A DNA stretch of 56,583 nucleotides, taken from assembly GCA_000438195.1 (NCBI GenBank), contig FR903054.1, positions 5,956 to 62,538 on the forward strand, in the 5' to 3' direction. The DNA comes from Mycoplasma sp. CAG:776 (GTDB taxonomy: Bacteria > Bacillota_I > Bacilli_A > RF39 > UBA660). Below are positions 24,547 through 33,055 of this stretch, piece by piece. The notes beneath the pieces are model-generated. The model worked only from the letters and a program-made list of their open reading frames with translations. It did not search any database and was not told where the DNA came from. A program made the translations under genes and the position numbers. The stretch's first letter is position 1. Each line of letters starts with the position of its first letter.

Positions 24547-25929
24547 CTATCTTTTATTATTTAGATGATTTAAAAGAGATAAACTTCTAATTTGGATATT
24601 ATTGTTATGTCCTGTTCCTAGTTCAATATCTGGTTTTACTATTTTTCCATGATAGTCTGTTCCTCCGCTAATTAATAGGTTATATTTTTTGGCTATTTCT
24701 AAATAAAGTTTTATTTGTTCTTGGGTGTGATGGGAATGATATACTTCTATTCCTTGTAAGCCATTAGATATCATTTCTTTTATGAGTATTAGTAATTCTT
24801 TTTCATTTAGTTCAAGAGAGTAGGGGTGAGCGAGTACAGGAATACCACCACTATCTAAGATAAGTTTAAGACATTCTTTGAAAGATAAGCCTTTGTTATC
24901 TTTTCTTGTTTTTTGGTATGCATCTACTAAATATAAATCAAATGCTTCTTTTACGGTTTTAGCATATCCATTTTTGATACATAATTTGGCAATGTCTGGT
25001 CGACCAAGATTATGGGGAGCATTTATTAGTTCTTTTATTTCGTCGTATGTGAATATGATTCCATAATCTCTTTTTATTTGCTCTAAAATGGATAGAACAG
25101 AGTTTAGGCTATTATTTTGTAGTTCTTTCATTTTGTTATTTAATGCTGGATTAAAAAGATCAATATTATATCCTAGAATGTGCATTCTACCTTTAGGCAC
25201 TTTGGCAGATAGTTCAATACCAGGAATGACTCTTATTTCTTTATCGATAAAGAAGCCATGTTTTTGCAAGTATAAATTTCCGGCGATGGTATCATGATCA
25301 GTTAGGGCAATAGTTCCTATATTTTTTTCTTTGGCTAGCTTAATTAGTTCTTCGGGGGATAATTCTCCATCAGAATAGATACTGTGAGTATGTAAGTCAA
25401 TTAATTTTTTTCTGGTTTCAAAATAATATTTTAAAACTAGTAATAGGTCTTCTTGAAAATATTTTGCTCTGGGATTTTCTGATGAATAATTTTTTATGTA
25501 ACTAAGAATATTTTTAAGATCAATACTTAATATTTCAAAATCATTATTTTTTTCATTACGGGATAGATTATCTATATTAAAAACTAGTTCTTGATCTGTT
25601 TCTAAATAGTAATAATCGGTTGTAACTTCTCTATTTATTCTAGCTATTTCTTTTCTTAATGGATAATCTTTTTGAAAATGGTCTATTGATACGATGGGAG
25701 TAAGAACATTTTTTTTAAATTCTATTCCTAGCTCTTCTTTTAATTCTCTTATTAGGGCTTCTTCTGATGTTTCTTTTCTTTCTTTTTTTCCACCAGGTAA
25801 CATAATTGTATTGGCATATCTTATTAGAATCATTTTGTTTTTGTTTATTAAAATAATTCTGGATTTCTTTTTTTCTTCTTGTATTTCTTCTTTTTTTAAG
25901 TTATTTGGATTATGTATTATTTTTTTCAT
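24547..25929 (-). CDS. Nudix hydrolase fused to a PHP phosphoesterase (RNase AM/YciV-like)
   Basis: 460 aa, two domains. The N-terminal Nudix domain (about 20-165) has a full box at 47-69 (LPGGKKERKE...RELKEELGI). The PHP domain starts at residue 178 with DLHTHSIYSDG, then ALTDHDTIAG, GIELSAKV, PVLAHPYSL and SGGTDYHG, all metal-ligand motifs of the YciV/TrpH family, whose members hydrolyse 3',5'-bisphosphonucleotides and 5'-monophosphorylated RNA ends. The fusion could trim a 5' or dinucleotide pyrophosphate and then degrade the product. Overlaps the MBL gene by ATGA. Confidence 0.88.
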   Translation of the reverse strand: MKKIIHNPNNLKKEEIQEEKKKSRIILINKNKMILIRYANTIMLPGGKKERKETSEEALIRELKEELGIEFKKNVLTPIVSIDHFQKDYPLRKEIARINREVTTDYYYLETDQELVFNIDNLSRNEKNNDFEILSIDLKNILSYIKNYSSENPRAKYFQEDLLLVLKYYFETRKKLIDLHTHSIYSDGELSPEELIKLAKEKNIGTIALTDHDTIAGNLYLQKHGFFIDKEIRVIPGIELSAKVPKGRMHILGYNIDLFNPALNNKMKELQNNSLNSVLSILEQIKRDYGIIFTYDEIKELINAPHNLGRPDIAKLCIKNGYAKTVKEAFDLYLVDAYQKTRKDNKGLSFKECLKLILDSGGIPVLAHPYSLELNEKELLILIKEMISNGLQGIEVYHSHHTQEQIKLYLEIAKKYNLLISGGTDYHGKIVKPDIELGTGHNNNIQIRSLSLLNHLNNKR

Positions 25930-26699
25930 TTTAATTTTCCCTTTCTTAATACTAGTCTTTGATTTTCTTCGGCAATATGGGTATTTTCAAAATTTATCCG
26001 TGCTTCTTCTAGATATAAATTTCTGTTTTCTTCTGGCCAAAAGTGAGTTAGAAGTAAACTATTTGCTTTGGCTTGTTTAGCTAGTAAACCTGCTTCAAAT
26101 GCAGTAAAGTGGGTTGTAGAAGAACTTTCATGTTTTCGTAAAAAAGAACTTTCACAAATAATTAAGTCAGCATTCATACAGAATTCTATTAATCCTTTTT
26201 TATTTGTTACTCCAATATCAGAAGTATAGACTATTTTTAATTTTTTATTTTCAATTTTTACCATATAAGATGGGATACTATGGGAGTGGTTATTTTCAAA
26301 GGTTATTGTTAAATCTTTTATATGGTATTTTTGATTTTCTCTAATATCATAATATTCTGAATAGGTTTCTTTTATAGATTTTATTCCTTCTTTCATTTTT
26401 CTAAATTCTTCTTTTGGTAAGTAAATTTTTATTTTCTTATTTAATAATCCTAGATTGTGGTATACTAAAGATGCGTATTGTAAGGATGATAGATCACCAA
26501 AGTGGTCGTTATGATAGTGAGTTATTATAATGTGTAAATTTTGTAAATCTTTGGGAAAATTTAGTAATCTTGTTATTCCGTTTCCACAATCTAATAAAAC
26601 TTTTTCTTCTTGATATTCTATTAAGAAACCAGGACAGTTGTGACTTTCTTTGGAATATGGAGATACTGTTCCTAATGGTGTAATTATTATCTCATTCAT
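25926..26699 (-). CDS. Metallo-beta-lactamase-fold hydrolase (RNase Z/PhnP-like)
   Basis: 257 aa. ITHYHNDHFGDL is the HxHxDH metal motif, VYTSDIG the bridging Asp, and LLTHFWPEE the last His. Layout resembles the RNase Z/arylsulfatase branch, but without the exosite of RNase Z, so a small phosphodiester or RNA substrate is possible. It is in a minus-strand operon behind coaD with 4-base overlaps on both sides. Confidence 0.85.
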   Translation of the reverse strand: MNEIIITPLGTVSPYSKESHNCPGFLIEYQEEKVLLDCGNGITRLLNFPKDLQNLHIIITHYHNDHFGDLSSLQYASLVYHNLGLLNKKIKIYLPKEEFRKMKEGIKSIKETYSEYYDIRENQKYHIKDLTITFENNHSHSIPSYMVKIENKKLKIVYTSDIGVTNKKGLIEFCMNADLIICESSFLRKHESSSTTHFTAFEAGLLAKQAKANSLLLTHFWPEENRNLYLEEARINFENTHIAEENQRLVLRKGKLK

Positions 26700-27190
26700 T
26701 TTGTTAGTATTCTCCTTTTTATTAACATTTTTTCTTCTACTAAAGGATGTACATAGGTAGAAATATCTTTATTTAATGAAAATACTTCTTTTACCATACT
26801 AGAAGATACAAATTGATAGTTTTTGTCAGCAAAAAGACAAATAGTATTTATTTCATTGTTAGTAAGTTCTCTATTAATTTGGCTTAATCCTATTTCATAA
26901 TCAAAATCACTTATACTTCTAAGTCCTCTTATAATAGCTTTACATTCATGGAGGAGAGCTAAATCAATCGTTGCAGTATTTCCTGTGACAACTTTAATAT
27001 TATTTACCTTTCGATATAATTCTTTAATTATTTCTACTCTTTCTTCAAAAGTGAATAAATAATTCTTTTTTGAAGGATTTTTTAAAACGGCAATTACAAC
27101 TTCATCGAATAAATTACTTGCTTGTTCAATAATGTTCATATGTCCTTTGGTGATTGGATCAAAACTGCCGGGATATAAAACTTTACTCAT
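26696..27190 (-). CDS. coaD: Phosphopantetheine adenylyltransferase
   Basis: 164 aa, normal length. YPGSFDPITKGHMNI contains the TxGH motif and NYQFVSSSMVKEV the family SSS(x)VKE motif; GLRSISDFDYE is the phosphopantetheine loop. It makes dephospho-CoA, which the upstream coaE product phosphorylates. ATGA overlaps join it to coaE and the MBL gene. Confidence 0.97.
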   Translation of the reverse strand: MSKVLYPGSFDPITKGHMNIIEQASNLFDEVVIAVLKNPSKKNYLFTFEERVEIIKELYRKVNNIKVVTGNTATIDLALLHECKAIIRGLRSISDFDYEIGLSQINRELTNNEINTICLFADKNYQFVSSSMVKEVFSLNKDISTYVHPLVEEKMLIKRRILTK

Positions 27191-27744
27191 ATTACTTTCA
27201 CCAACTTTCTTATATTTTCTTTTTCAGTATTATTTAGAATATAGTCAAAATGGTCTTTATCATATTCTGGACTGGCACTTTCTCTTAAGTTAGCTTTTTC
27301 TTCGGTTATGTTATCTCTTTTTAAAATACGTTTTTTTCGTATTTCGTAGGGAATATCTAATAATATTTTTAGATTACACATGTTAAAATATTTTGTTTTG
27401 GGAAGAAGTATCCAATCTAATATAATAATTTTATTGAGATTACTTTCTATTATTTGGTCAATTAGTCTTTCTATGTGTCTCCATGTTATTTCACTTAAAA
27501 TGTCCATTTCGTGAGGATCTTTAAAGACAATTTTACTTAGCTTCTTTCGATCTATTTTATTATTTGTTAAAATGTTTTTTTTAAAGTGTCTTATTAATTC
27601 AATCTTGACTTCTTGTATTTCTAATATGTAATGACCTATTTTATCGATGTCAATATGTATTGTTTTCTCTGGGTATTTTTTCTTTATTTCTTCTGCTAAA
27701 GTACTTTTTCCACTTCCTGATTTTCCACATATTCCTATTAACAT
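27187..27744 (-). CDS. coaE: Dephospho-CoA kinase
   Basis: 185 aa. Walker A ICGKSGSGKST is at the N-terminus and a lid segment KKRILKRDNIT in the C-terminal half; ILNNTEKENI matches the N-G/E tail of CoaE. Start is ATG 27744 because the SD GGAG lies nine bases upstream; the frame runs further up into the promoter region. The assignment rests partly on the overlap with coaD. It catalyses the last step of CoA synthesis. Confidence 0.85.
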   Translation of the reverse strand: MLIGICGKSGSGKSTLAEEIKKKYPEKTIHIDIDKIGHYILEIQEVKIELIRHFKKNILTNNKIDRKKLSKIVFKDPHEMDILSEITWRHIERLIDQIIESNLNKIIILDWILLPKTKYFNMCNLKILLDIPYEIRKKRILKRDNITEEKANLRESASPEYDKDHFDYILNNTEKENIRKLVKVI

Positions 27745-27762
27745 AAAAATTCTCCTCTCTAA

Positions 27763-27791
27763 TTGTATTATAGTCTCTTTTTTGATATAAT
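27763..27791 (+). promoter_or_regulatory. Divergent promoters for LysR gene and coaE operon
   Basis: Plus strand: TTGTAT, 17-base spacer, TGA-extended TATAAT (27786-27791). Minus strand: TATAAT at 27767-27772 inside the same spacer. The two promoters overlap, so the LysR protein binding here could affect the CoA operon. Confidence 0.65.
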
Positions 27792-27833
27792 AAAAATACA
27801 TATTATTTATGTTAGAAATAACTGGAGGTTATT

Positions 27834-28730
27834 ATGAATATTGATTTTGAATTATATCGTATTTTTTATGTAGTTGCTCAGAATAAAAATATTACTGTTG
27901 CTTCTAAAGAGTTAAATATTAGTCAGCCTGCGGTTAGTAAAGCGATTAAAAACTTGGAAGAACAATTAGGAGGAGATTTATTTGTCAGAACTAGAAGAGG
28001 AGTTGTTTTAACAAGTGAAGGAGAAGAATTTTTTCGTTATATTAGTAAAGCAATGGAATATATTATGAATGCTGAAAATAAGTTTACAGATATGTTAAAC
28101 TTAGAGACTGGTCATATTCGAATAGGTGTTAGTACAACACTAACAAAATATTTTTTAGCTTCTTATTTACAGAGATTTCATGATCAATATCCTAAAATTA
28201 CTATTGAAATTGATACTAGTGTAAGTGATGTTTTATTTTCTAAATTGAGGAACGGATTACTTGATTTGGTAGTCTTTAATATTGCTGATAAAGAGTATGG
28301 AGATGATATTTTAGTTTATCCTTGTCTTGAAGTTCAAAATGTTTTTATTGTAGGGAAGAAATATCGATATTTAAAAGATCAGTCTTTGAGCATTTTTGAT
28401 TTAAAAAATTATCCTCTTATTTTACAAAGTAAGCAGTCTAGGACAAGAAGATTTCTCGATACTTTTTTAGAGCAAAAACAATGCAAGTTAGTTCCAGAAT
28501 TAGAACTTGCTGGGAATAACTTAGTTGTTTTATTTACGAAGTTGGGTTTTGGTGTGGGATATGCTACAGAAGAGTTTATAAAGAAAGAATTAGCTGAAGG
28601 TGAACTTTTTATCTTGGATATAAAAGAAAAGATGCCAAAAAGAAAGATAGGAATTGCTATATCTAAAAATCATATTTCTAATTTTAGTACGAAAAAATTA
28701 GTTGAATTAATTAAAGAAGATATTTTTTAA
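27834..28730 (+). CDS. LysR-family transcriptional regulator
   Basis: 298 aa. N-terminal winged HTH (VASKELNISQPAVSKAIKNLEEQLGGDLFVRTRRG) followed by a two-lobe substrate-binding domain. SD GGAGG. Expressed divergently from coaE-coaD with overlapping promoters, so autoregulation and control of the CoA operon are plausible; the effector is unknown. Residue spacing is typical, with no truncation. Confidence 0.93.
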   Translation: MNIDFELYRIFYVVAQNKNITVASKELNISQPAVSKAIKNLEEQLGGDLFVRTRRGVVLTSEGEEFFRYISKAMEYIMNAENKFTDMLNLETGHIRIGVSTTLTKYFLASYLQRFHDQYPKITIEIDTSVSDVLFSKLRNGLLDLVVFNIADKEYGDDILVYPCLEVQNVFIVGKKYRYLKDQSLSIFDLKNYPLILQSKQSRTRRFLDTFLEQKQCKLVPELELAGNNLVVLFTKLGFGVGYATEEFIKKELAEGELFILDIKEKMPKRKIGIAISKNHISNFSTKKLVELIKEDIF

Positions 28731-28779
28731 GAAATAGTATTTTTCTTTCTCTTTTTCATATATTTTAAGTGGTTTTAGG

Positions 28780-28808
28780 TTTACTTTCTTTTGTTTTTTT
28801 GTTATACT
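28780..28808 (+). promoter_or_regulatory. Promoter of rpsF-ssb-rpsR
   Basis: TTTACT, 17-base spacer, TG-extended TATACT. Confidence 0.65.
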
Positions 28809-28812
28809 ATGT

Positions 28813-28880
28813 AGCGAGTATTAATTTACTCCTTGCTTAAAATTATTTTTTAAGCCGAATAGACCATGAGGAGGTGGAAA
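28813..28880 (+). promoter_or_regulatory. Likely S6:S18-binding leader of rpsF
   Basis: Leader with GAGTA/TACTC and GCTTAAAA/TTTTAAGC hairpins, then AGCCGAATAGACC and the SD GAGGAGG. A CCG bulge in the rpsF leader is the known recognition feature of the S6:S18 autoregulatory RNA of many bacteria; assignment here is by context and that motif. Confidence 0.55.
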
Positions 28881-28881
28881 A

Positions 28882-29172
28882 ATGACTAATTATGAAATTA
28901 TGTTCATCGTTAAAACTACTATGGAATCTGATAAGATTAAGAATACTATCGATACTATGAAAAAAGTTATTACTGATGGTAAAGGAAAAGTAGTAGAAGT
29001 TAAAGACATGGGCGAGAAAAAATTAGCATATCCAATTAAGAAAGAATTAACTGGATACTACTATGTATTAAAAGTAGAAGCTTCAAAAGAAGTTGTTGCT
29101 GAATTTGATCGTAGAGCTTCTATCGATGAGGCAATATTAAGACATTTAATTATTAAGTTAGATGAGGAGTAA
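28882..29172 (+). CDS. rpsF: Ribosomal protein S6
   Basis: 96 aa. Begins MTNYEIMFIVKTTME and contains DMGEKKLAYPIKKELTGYY, typical S6 blocks. Binds 16S rRNA central domain with S18, which is encoded two genes downstream. Standard rpsF-ssb-rpsR operon with a 3-base gap to ssb. Confidence 0.97.
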   Translation: MTNYEIMFIVKTTMESDKIKNTIDTMKKVITDGKGKVVEVKDMGEKKLAYPIKKELTGYYYVLKVEASKEVVAEFDRRASIDEAILRHLIIKLDEE

Positions 29173-29175
29173 GAT

Positions 29176-29694
29176 ATGAATAAAGTAATTTTAATTGGAA
29201 GATTAGCAAGAGATCCAGAACTTAGAACAACAGCAGGTAATATTAGTGTTGCAACATTTACGGTAGCTGTAAGTCGTCCTTTTACTCCACAAAGTGGAGG
29301 AGATAGTGGAGCTGATTTTATCAGTTGTGTTGTTTGGAGAAGAGCTGCCGAAAATTTGGCTAAGTATTGTCATAAAGGTAGTCAAATTGCTGTAGAAGGC
29401 AGAATTCAAACTAGAAATTATACAGCTCAAGATGGAACAAAACGTTATGTTACTGAGGTTTTAGTAGATAATCTTACTTTCTTAGGATCAAAAGCAGATA
29501 ATCAAGGAATGGCTCCTCAAGATAACTATGGAATGAATAACTATTCTGGAGGTTATGATGCAAATTATGCTAATAATAATTATAGTGTACCTGCTCCTGA
29601 TGTAGCTAATATGCCTACTACAGATATCTCTGAAGATCCATTTAAAGATTTTGGTGAAGAAATTACTTTAAGTGATGATGATTTACCATTCTAA
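29176..29694 (+). CDS. ssb: Single-stranded DNA-binding protein
   Basis: 172 aa. OB-fold residues 1-105 (MNKVILIGRLARDPELR, FISCVVWRRAAENLAKY), a flexible Asn/Gly/Tyr-rich linker, and the acidic tip DLPF for partner binding. Located in its canonical place between rpsF and rpsR. Confidence 0.97.
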   Translation: MNKVILIGRLARDPELRTTAGNISVATFTVAVSRPFTPQSGGDSGADFISCVVWRRAAENLAKYCHKGSQIAVEGRIQTRNYTAQDGTKRYVTEVLVDNLTFLGSKADNQGMAPQDNYGMNNYSGGYDANYANNNYSVPAPDVANMPTTDISEDPFKDFGEEITLSDDDLPF

Positions 29695-29712
29695 TGTAAA
29701 GGAGGAATAAAG

Positions 29713-29928
29713 ATGGCAGAATTTTATCGTAAGAAAAAGAAAATATGTCAAATGTGTGCTGGTAAAAGTGTAGATTATAAAGATGTTATGATTATTAATA
29801 AATATATTAATGATAAAGGAAAAATCATGCCAAGACGTATGACTGGTGCTTGTGCAAAACATCAAAGACATATTGCTAAACAAATTAAATATGCTAGATT
29901 TATGGCTTTAGTGCCATTTGTTAAATAA
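29713..29928 (+). CDS. rpsR: Ribosomal protein S18
   Basis: 71 aa. Typical CxxC-like N-terminal segment KICQMCAG and RRMTGACAKHQRHIAKQIKYAR. Pairs with S6. SD AAAGGAGG, 18 bases behind ssb. Ends in a strong terminator. Confidence 0.97.
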   Translation: MAEFYRKKKKICQMCAGKSVDYKDVMIINKYINDKGKIMPRRMTGACAKHQRHIAKQIKYARFMALVPFVK

Positions 29929-29929
29929 G

Positions 29930-29957
29930 CTAAGTGAGAAATCATTTAGTTTTTTTA
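29930..29957 (+). terminator. Terminator of rpsF operon
   Basis: CTAAGTGA/TCATTTAG stem (one G-U) with GAAA tetraloop and a T-run. Confidence 0.85.
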
Positions 29958-30258
29958 TTTTTTTGAAATTTTACTAATTGTATTGAATTGGTTAGCAAAA
30001 TATTTAATTTGAGTTATGAATTATACTGATTTTCCTAACGAAATCTAGTGTATATGAAATGCTAATGTATGGTTTAATTTTTAAAGCAATCGTAGACAAT
30101 TGGAATAAACTTGATTTTTATTATGAAAGTCCTTTTAGAAATGAAAACGTGTATAAAAGAAATAATATATATTTTTAAAATAATTATTAAACAAAAAGGA
30201 AAAATTGATAAATTTCTAAAGTTTGTTTGAATAATAATAGGTCTGGTTGGAATCACAA
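29958..30258. other. Non-coding stretch with a possible decayed gene
   Basis: No intact gene of normal size. A 37-codon ORF (30065-30178, starts MYGLIFKAIVDNWNKLDFYY) has coding-like composition but no SD and no recognisable family; further short reading frames around it are broken by stops. It looks like relic coding DNA. Confidence 0.4.
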
Positions 30259-30293
30259 TTAAAAAAGAAGATTTAATTTTTTCTAAATCTTCT
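30259..30293 (-). terminator. Terminator of the ABC exporter operon
   Basis: Stem AAGAAGATTTA/TAAATCTTCTT (30265-30275/30283-30293); the minus strand continues with a T-run. Confidence 0.8.
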
Positions 30294-30294
30294 T

Positions 30295-31143
30295 TTAAAA
30301 TATAATAATTATTAAACTTATTATTAATGTACTAATTATAATCGATAATGTTAATAAAGATATAATTTTTAAAATGTGGTTCTTTTTTATCATATTGTTG
30401 TGAAATCCTAGATATTTTAAGAGTTTAGTATTTTTGTTTTCATCTACTAAAATATTTTTAATTGTGATGAATAAAACGATTAAGAATATTATACCTATAG
30501 TTATTAAAATAATAGAAATTATGTAATATTTAGTTAAAAAGGAATTAGAATACAATCTTGTTTTTTCGTTTACTTCAATGTCTTCTTTTGCAATTCCTTT
30601 AGTTTGTAATTTATTAATTATTTTATTTTTTTCTAACCATTTGTTGGGATAAATAAAAAAAGTATAATATTTAGTTTTTGTACTTAAAGTCTTAAAATCA
30701 GTTGGGCTTATATACATATAATTAAAATCTATATTTTCATTTATTATTTTATCTACTTTAAAATTATATTTATTTTCAGTTAAAGTAATGGATGCTATAG
30801 ATAAAAAATCACTTGTTAATTGTTGACTAATATATGTGTGATTATTTTCTACAGTATTATTTGAAAATATATAGATACTTTTAGAGTAGTTATAAGTTTC
30901 ATCATAATAGTATGTTTCAATTCCATATTTTAATTCTTTGATACCTTTAATATTTTTTATAAATTCTAAATTTTCTTTATTGGAATTAAATTTAATATAG
31001 GATGGTTCTAAATTGCTATTGGCTCGATTGTAATTGTTTTGTCTTAAATATAGTAATGTACCCATAGCTAGAAATAAGAGAGTTATAATTACTAGGTATA
31101 TTTTGGTGTTTTTCTTACGATAAAAGCTTTTTAATATGATCAT
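30295..31143 (-). CDS. FtsX/MacB-like ABC permease, second half-size subunit
   Basis: 282 aa. One N-terminal membrane helix (about 13-32), an extracellular domain of about 160 residues, and three C-terminal helices: the minimal MacB/FtsX topology. Last gene of the operon, 1 base behind the other permease. Weak similarity to the partner in topology only, suggesting a heterodimeric permease. Cargo unknown; such systems often export peptides or lipoproteins or give resistance to cationic peptides. Confidence 0.75.
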   Translation of the reverse strand: MIILKSFYRKKNTKIYLVIITLLFLAMGTLLYLRQNNYNRANSNLEPSYIKFNSNKENLEFIKNIKGIKELKYGIETYYYDETYNYSKSIYIFSNNTVENNHTYISQQLTSDFLSIASITLTENKYNFKVDKIINENIDFNYMYISPTDFKTLSTKTKYYTFFIYPNKWLEKNKIINKLQTKGIAKEDIEVNEKTRLYSNSFLTKYYIISIILITIGIIFLIVLFITIKNILVDENKNTKLLKYLGFHNNMIKKNHILKIISLLTLSIIISTLIISLIIIIF

Positions 31144-31144
31144 T

Positions 31145-32257
31145 TTATTTATTCCTTATTGTGTTGTTAATAGATTGATTTAAATTTAGTTTTATTAAAT
31201 ATTTTGTGGCAATCCATATCATAAGAATTATAAAAATATACCCAAGTAAAATATGCCAATAATTGATATCAAGATTTGCTTCTCCAGTTACCATTCCTTC
31301 TGTTAGAGAGTTTATGTTGTATATTACTAGATTGTAAATAATAATGAAGCAAATGGTGGATAGTATAAAACAGATTGTAGCTAATATGATATTTTCTAGT
31401 AAATCAATTTTATATATTTCTTTATTTTTATACCCACTTACTTTTAAAATGCTGTAAGTAGTCAAGCGATATCTTATTTTCTTTTTAATAAAGTTGTAAA
31501 TGATGTAAAAAGAGATAAATAAAATTAATAAAGTAATAAATAAGGAAATGTATTCAAAGCCTTCATATGCATTTGGATATTTGGGATTTGATACTTTAAT
31601 TCCTAATTTATTTAATTCGCTTGCTACGTATTGATTGTTTTTAGTATTGTCTACACGAATTCTAAGGTAATCTATTTGAGAATTTGGAAGCTCTGTAAAT
31701 GCTTCTTCAGATATGTAACAATCACTTAGAGAATTGCCAACTTCTGTGTTTTTGTATGTTCCAACAATTTTAAAAGTATTTCCATTAATTGTAACTTCTC
31801 TTCCAATTATGTTTTTTATGAAATCATTTTCGTTAAAAGTTTCATGTGGATAAAATTTTGTTGGGCAAATCATGTCATATTTTTCTGTTAAACTTTTTCC
31901 GTTTTTTATAGTAATTTCATTTTTTTCAAGTAAAGGATTTAGATATATTATTCCTAGTTCATTTGTATTATATTCTGGTATTTCAAAGTAGAGATTATCA
32001 TTTAGATTACTAACAAATACAACATGATTTATCTTTTTTATTTGTTCTATTTGATTTTCGCTTAATTTTTCATAAATACGTAGGTCTCGATTTCGAGGTT
32101 TTAGGTCTTCATAGTGAGTTAGATAACCCATAAAATTGTGAAATGCTAAAATAATTAAAATTGCTAACATTAGGAAGAAGAAAACTATCATTAAAATGCT
32201 ATTTCTTTTTTCGAAAATGTGAGATTTTATAATCCATAATCTATCTTTTAAATTCAT
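31145..32257 (-). CDS. FtsX/MacB-like ABC permease, first subunit
   Basis: 370 aa. Helix at about 20-42, then a MacB-like extracellular domain including GREVTINGNTFKIVGTYKN, a characteristic strand-turn of this domain, then three helices with a Tyr-rich first loop. One base separates it from the ATPase gene upstream and the second permease downstream, so all three are one operon. Confidence 0.85.
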   Translation of the reverse strand: MNLKDRLWIIKSHIFEKRNSILMIVFFFLMLAILIILAFHNFMGYLTHYEDLKPRNRDLRIYEKLSENQIEQIKKINHVVFVSNLNDNLYFEIPEYNTNELGIIYLNPLLEKNEITIKNGKSLTEKYDMICPTKFYPHETFNENDFIKNIIGREVTINGNTFKIVGTYKNTEVGNSLSDCYISEEAFTELPNSQIDYLRIRVDNTKNNQYVASELNKLGIKVSNPKYPNAYEGFEYISLFITLLILFISFYIIYNFIKKKIRYRLTTYSILKVSGYKNKEIYKIDLLENIILATICFILSTICFIIIYNLVIYNINSLTEGMVTGEANLDINYWHILLGYIFIILMIWIATKYLIKLNLNQSINNTIRNK

Positions 32258-32258
32258 A

Positions 32259-32921
32259 TTAAACCTCTAATTTTCCTTTACTAATTGTAAGTATTTCATC
32301 AGCATAATTTTTTATCTCTTCACTATGGGTTACAACAATTACACATTTTCCTTGTTTGGATAAATCCTTTAGAATAGAAAATACTAATTTTTCATTTTCT
32401 TCATCTAAGTTTCCAGTTGGCTCATCAGCTAGAATAATTTGAGGATCGTTAGCTAAGCTTCTCGCTATTGCAACTCTCTGACATTCTCCACCACTCATTT
32501 CACCTGGATAATGATTTATTCTTTCTTCTAAGCCAAGTTCTTTTAATAATTTTAAAGCTTTTTCTTTTCTGTTTTCCTTTTTTATTTCTTTGTTAATTAA
32601 CATGGGAAGAATAATATTTTCATAAGCTTTTAAGTGTTCATCTAAATAAAAATCTTGAAATACAAAACCAATATGTTTCATTCTTAAGTCAGCAAGTTCA
32701 TTTTCTTTTAATTTACTAACATCTTTATTTTCGATACTAATTTTACCACTTGTATAAGTGTCAATTAATCCCAATATGGAGATTAATGTTGATTTCCCAG
32801 AGCCACTATGTCCCATTATGGCGTACATTTTTCCAGGTATAAATTCATATGAAATATTATCTAATGCTTTAATTTCACTAGTTTTTGTTCTATAGATTTT
32901 TGTAATATTTTCTACTTTCAT
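32259..32921 (-). CDS. ABC transporter ATPase, LolD/MacB type
   Basis: 220 aa. Walker A GHSGSGKST, Q-loop VFQDFYL, signature MSGGECQRVAIARSLA, Walker B IILADEPTGNLD and H-loop VVTHS, all intact. The sequence type is that of MacB/LolD exporters driving FtsX-type permeases. First gene of the minus operon. Its promoter (TGA-TATAAT, 32948-32956) lies next to the Spo0A-like box pair shared with spoIIAA. Confidence 0.93.
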   Translation of the reverse strand: MKVENITKIYRTKTSEIKALDNISYEFIPGKMYAIMGHSGSGKSTLISILGLIDTYTSGKISIENKDVSKLKENELADLRMKHIGFVFQDFYLDEHLKAYENIILPMLINKEIKKENRKEKALKLLKELGLEERINHYPGEMSGGECQRVAIARSLANDPQIILADEPTGNLDEENEKLVFSILKDLSKQGKCVIVVTHSEEIKNYADEILTISKGKLEV

Positions 32922-32947
32922 AAACTCATTCTCCTTATTTTGACTTT

Positions 32948-33030
32948 ATTATATCATAAGTTTGGGCAAATATATAGAAGTTTTGACAACCTTTGTCGAA
33001 CGTGTTTAAAATTAAATTCTTTTGTACTAT
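32948..33030. promoter_or_regulatory. Divergent control region with inverted Spo0A-like boxes
   Basis: TTTGTCGAA (32992-33000, plus) is a perfect 0A box; TTGTCAAAA (32982-32990, minus) is a near match facing the other way. The -10 of spoIIAA (TACTAT, 33025-33030) is 24 bases to the right and the -10 of the ABC operon (minus TATAAT, 32948-32953) 27 bases to the left. Neither promoter has a good -35, as expected for activator-dependent promoters. Confidence 0.75.
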
Positions 33031-33055
33031 ATTAAAGTAGCAAGGGTGATTAGAT

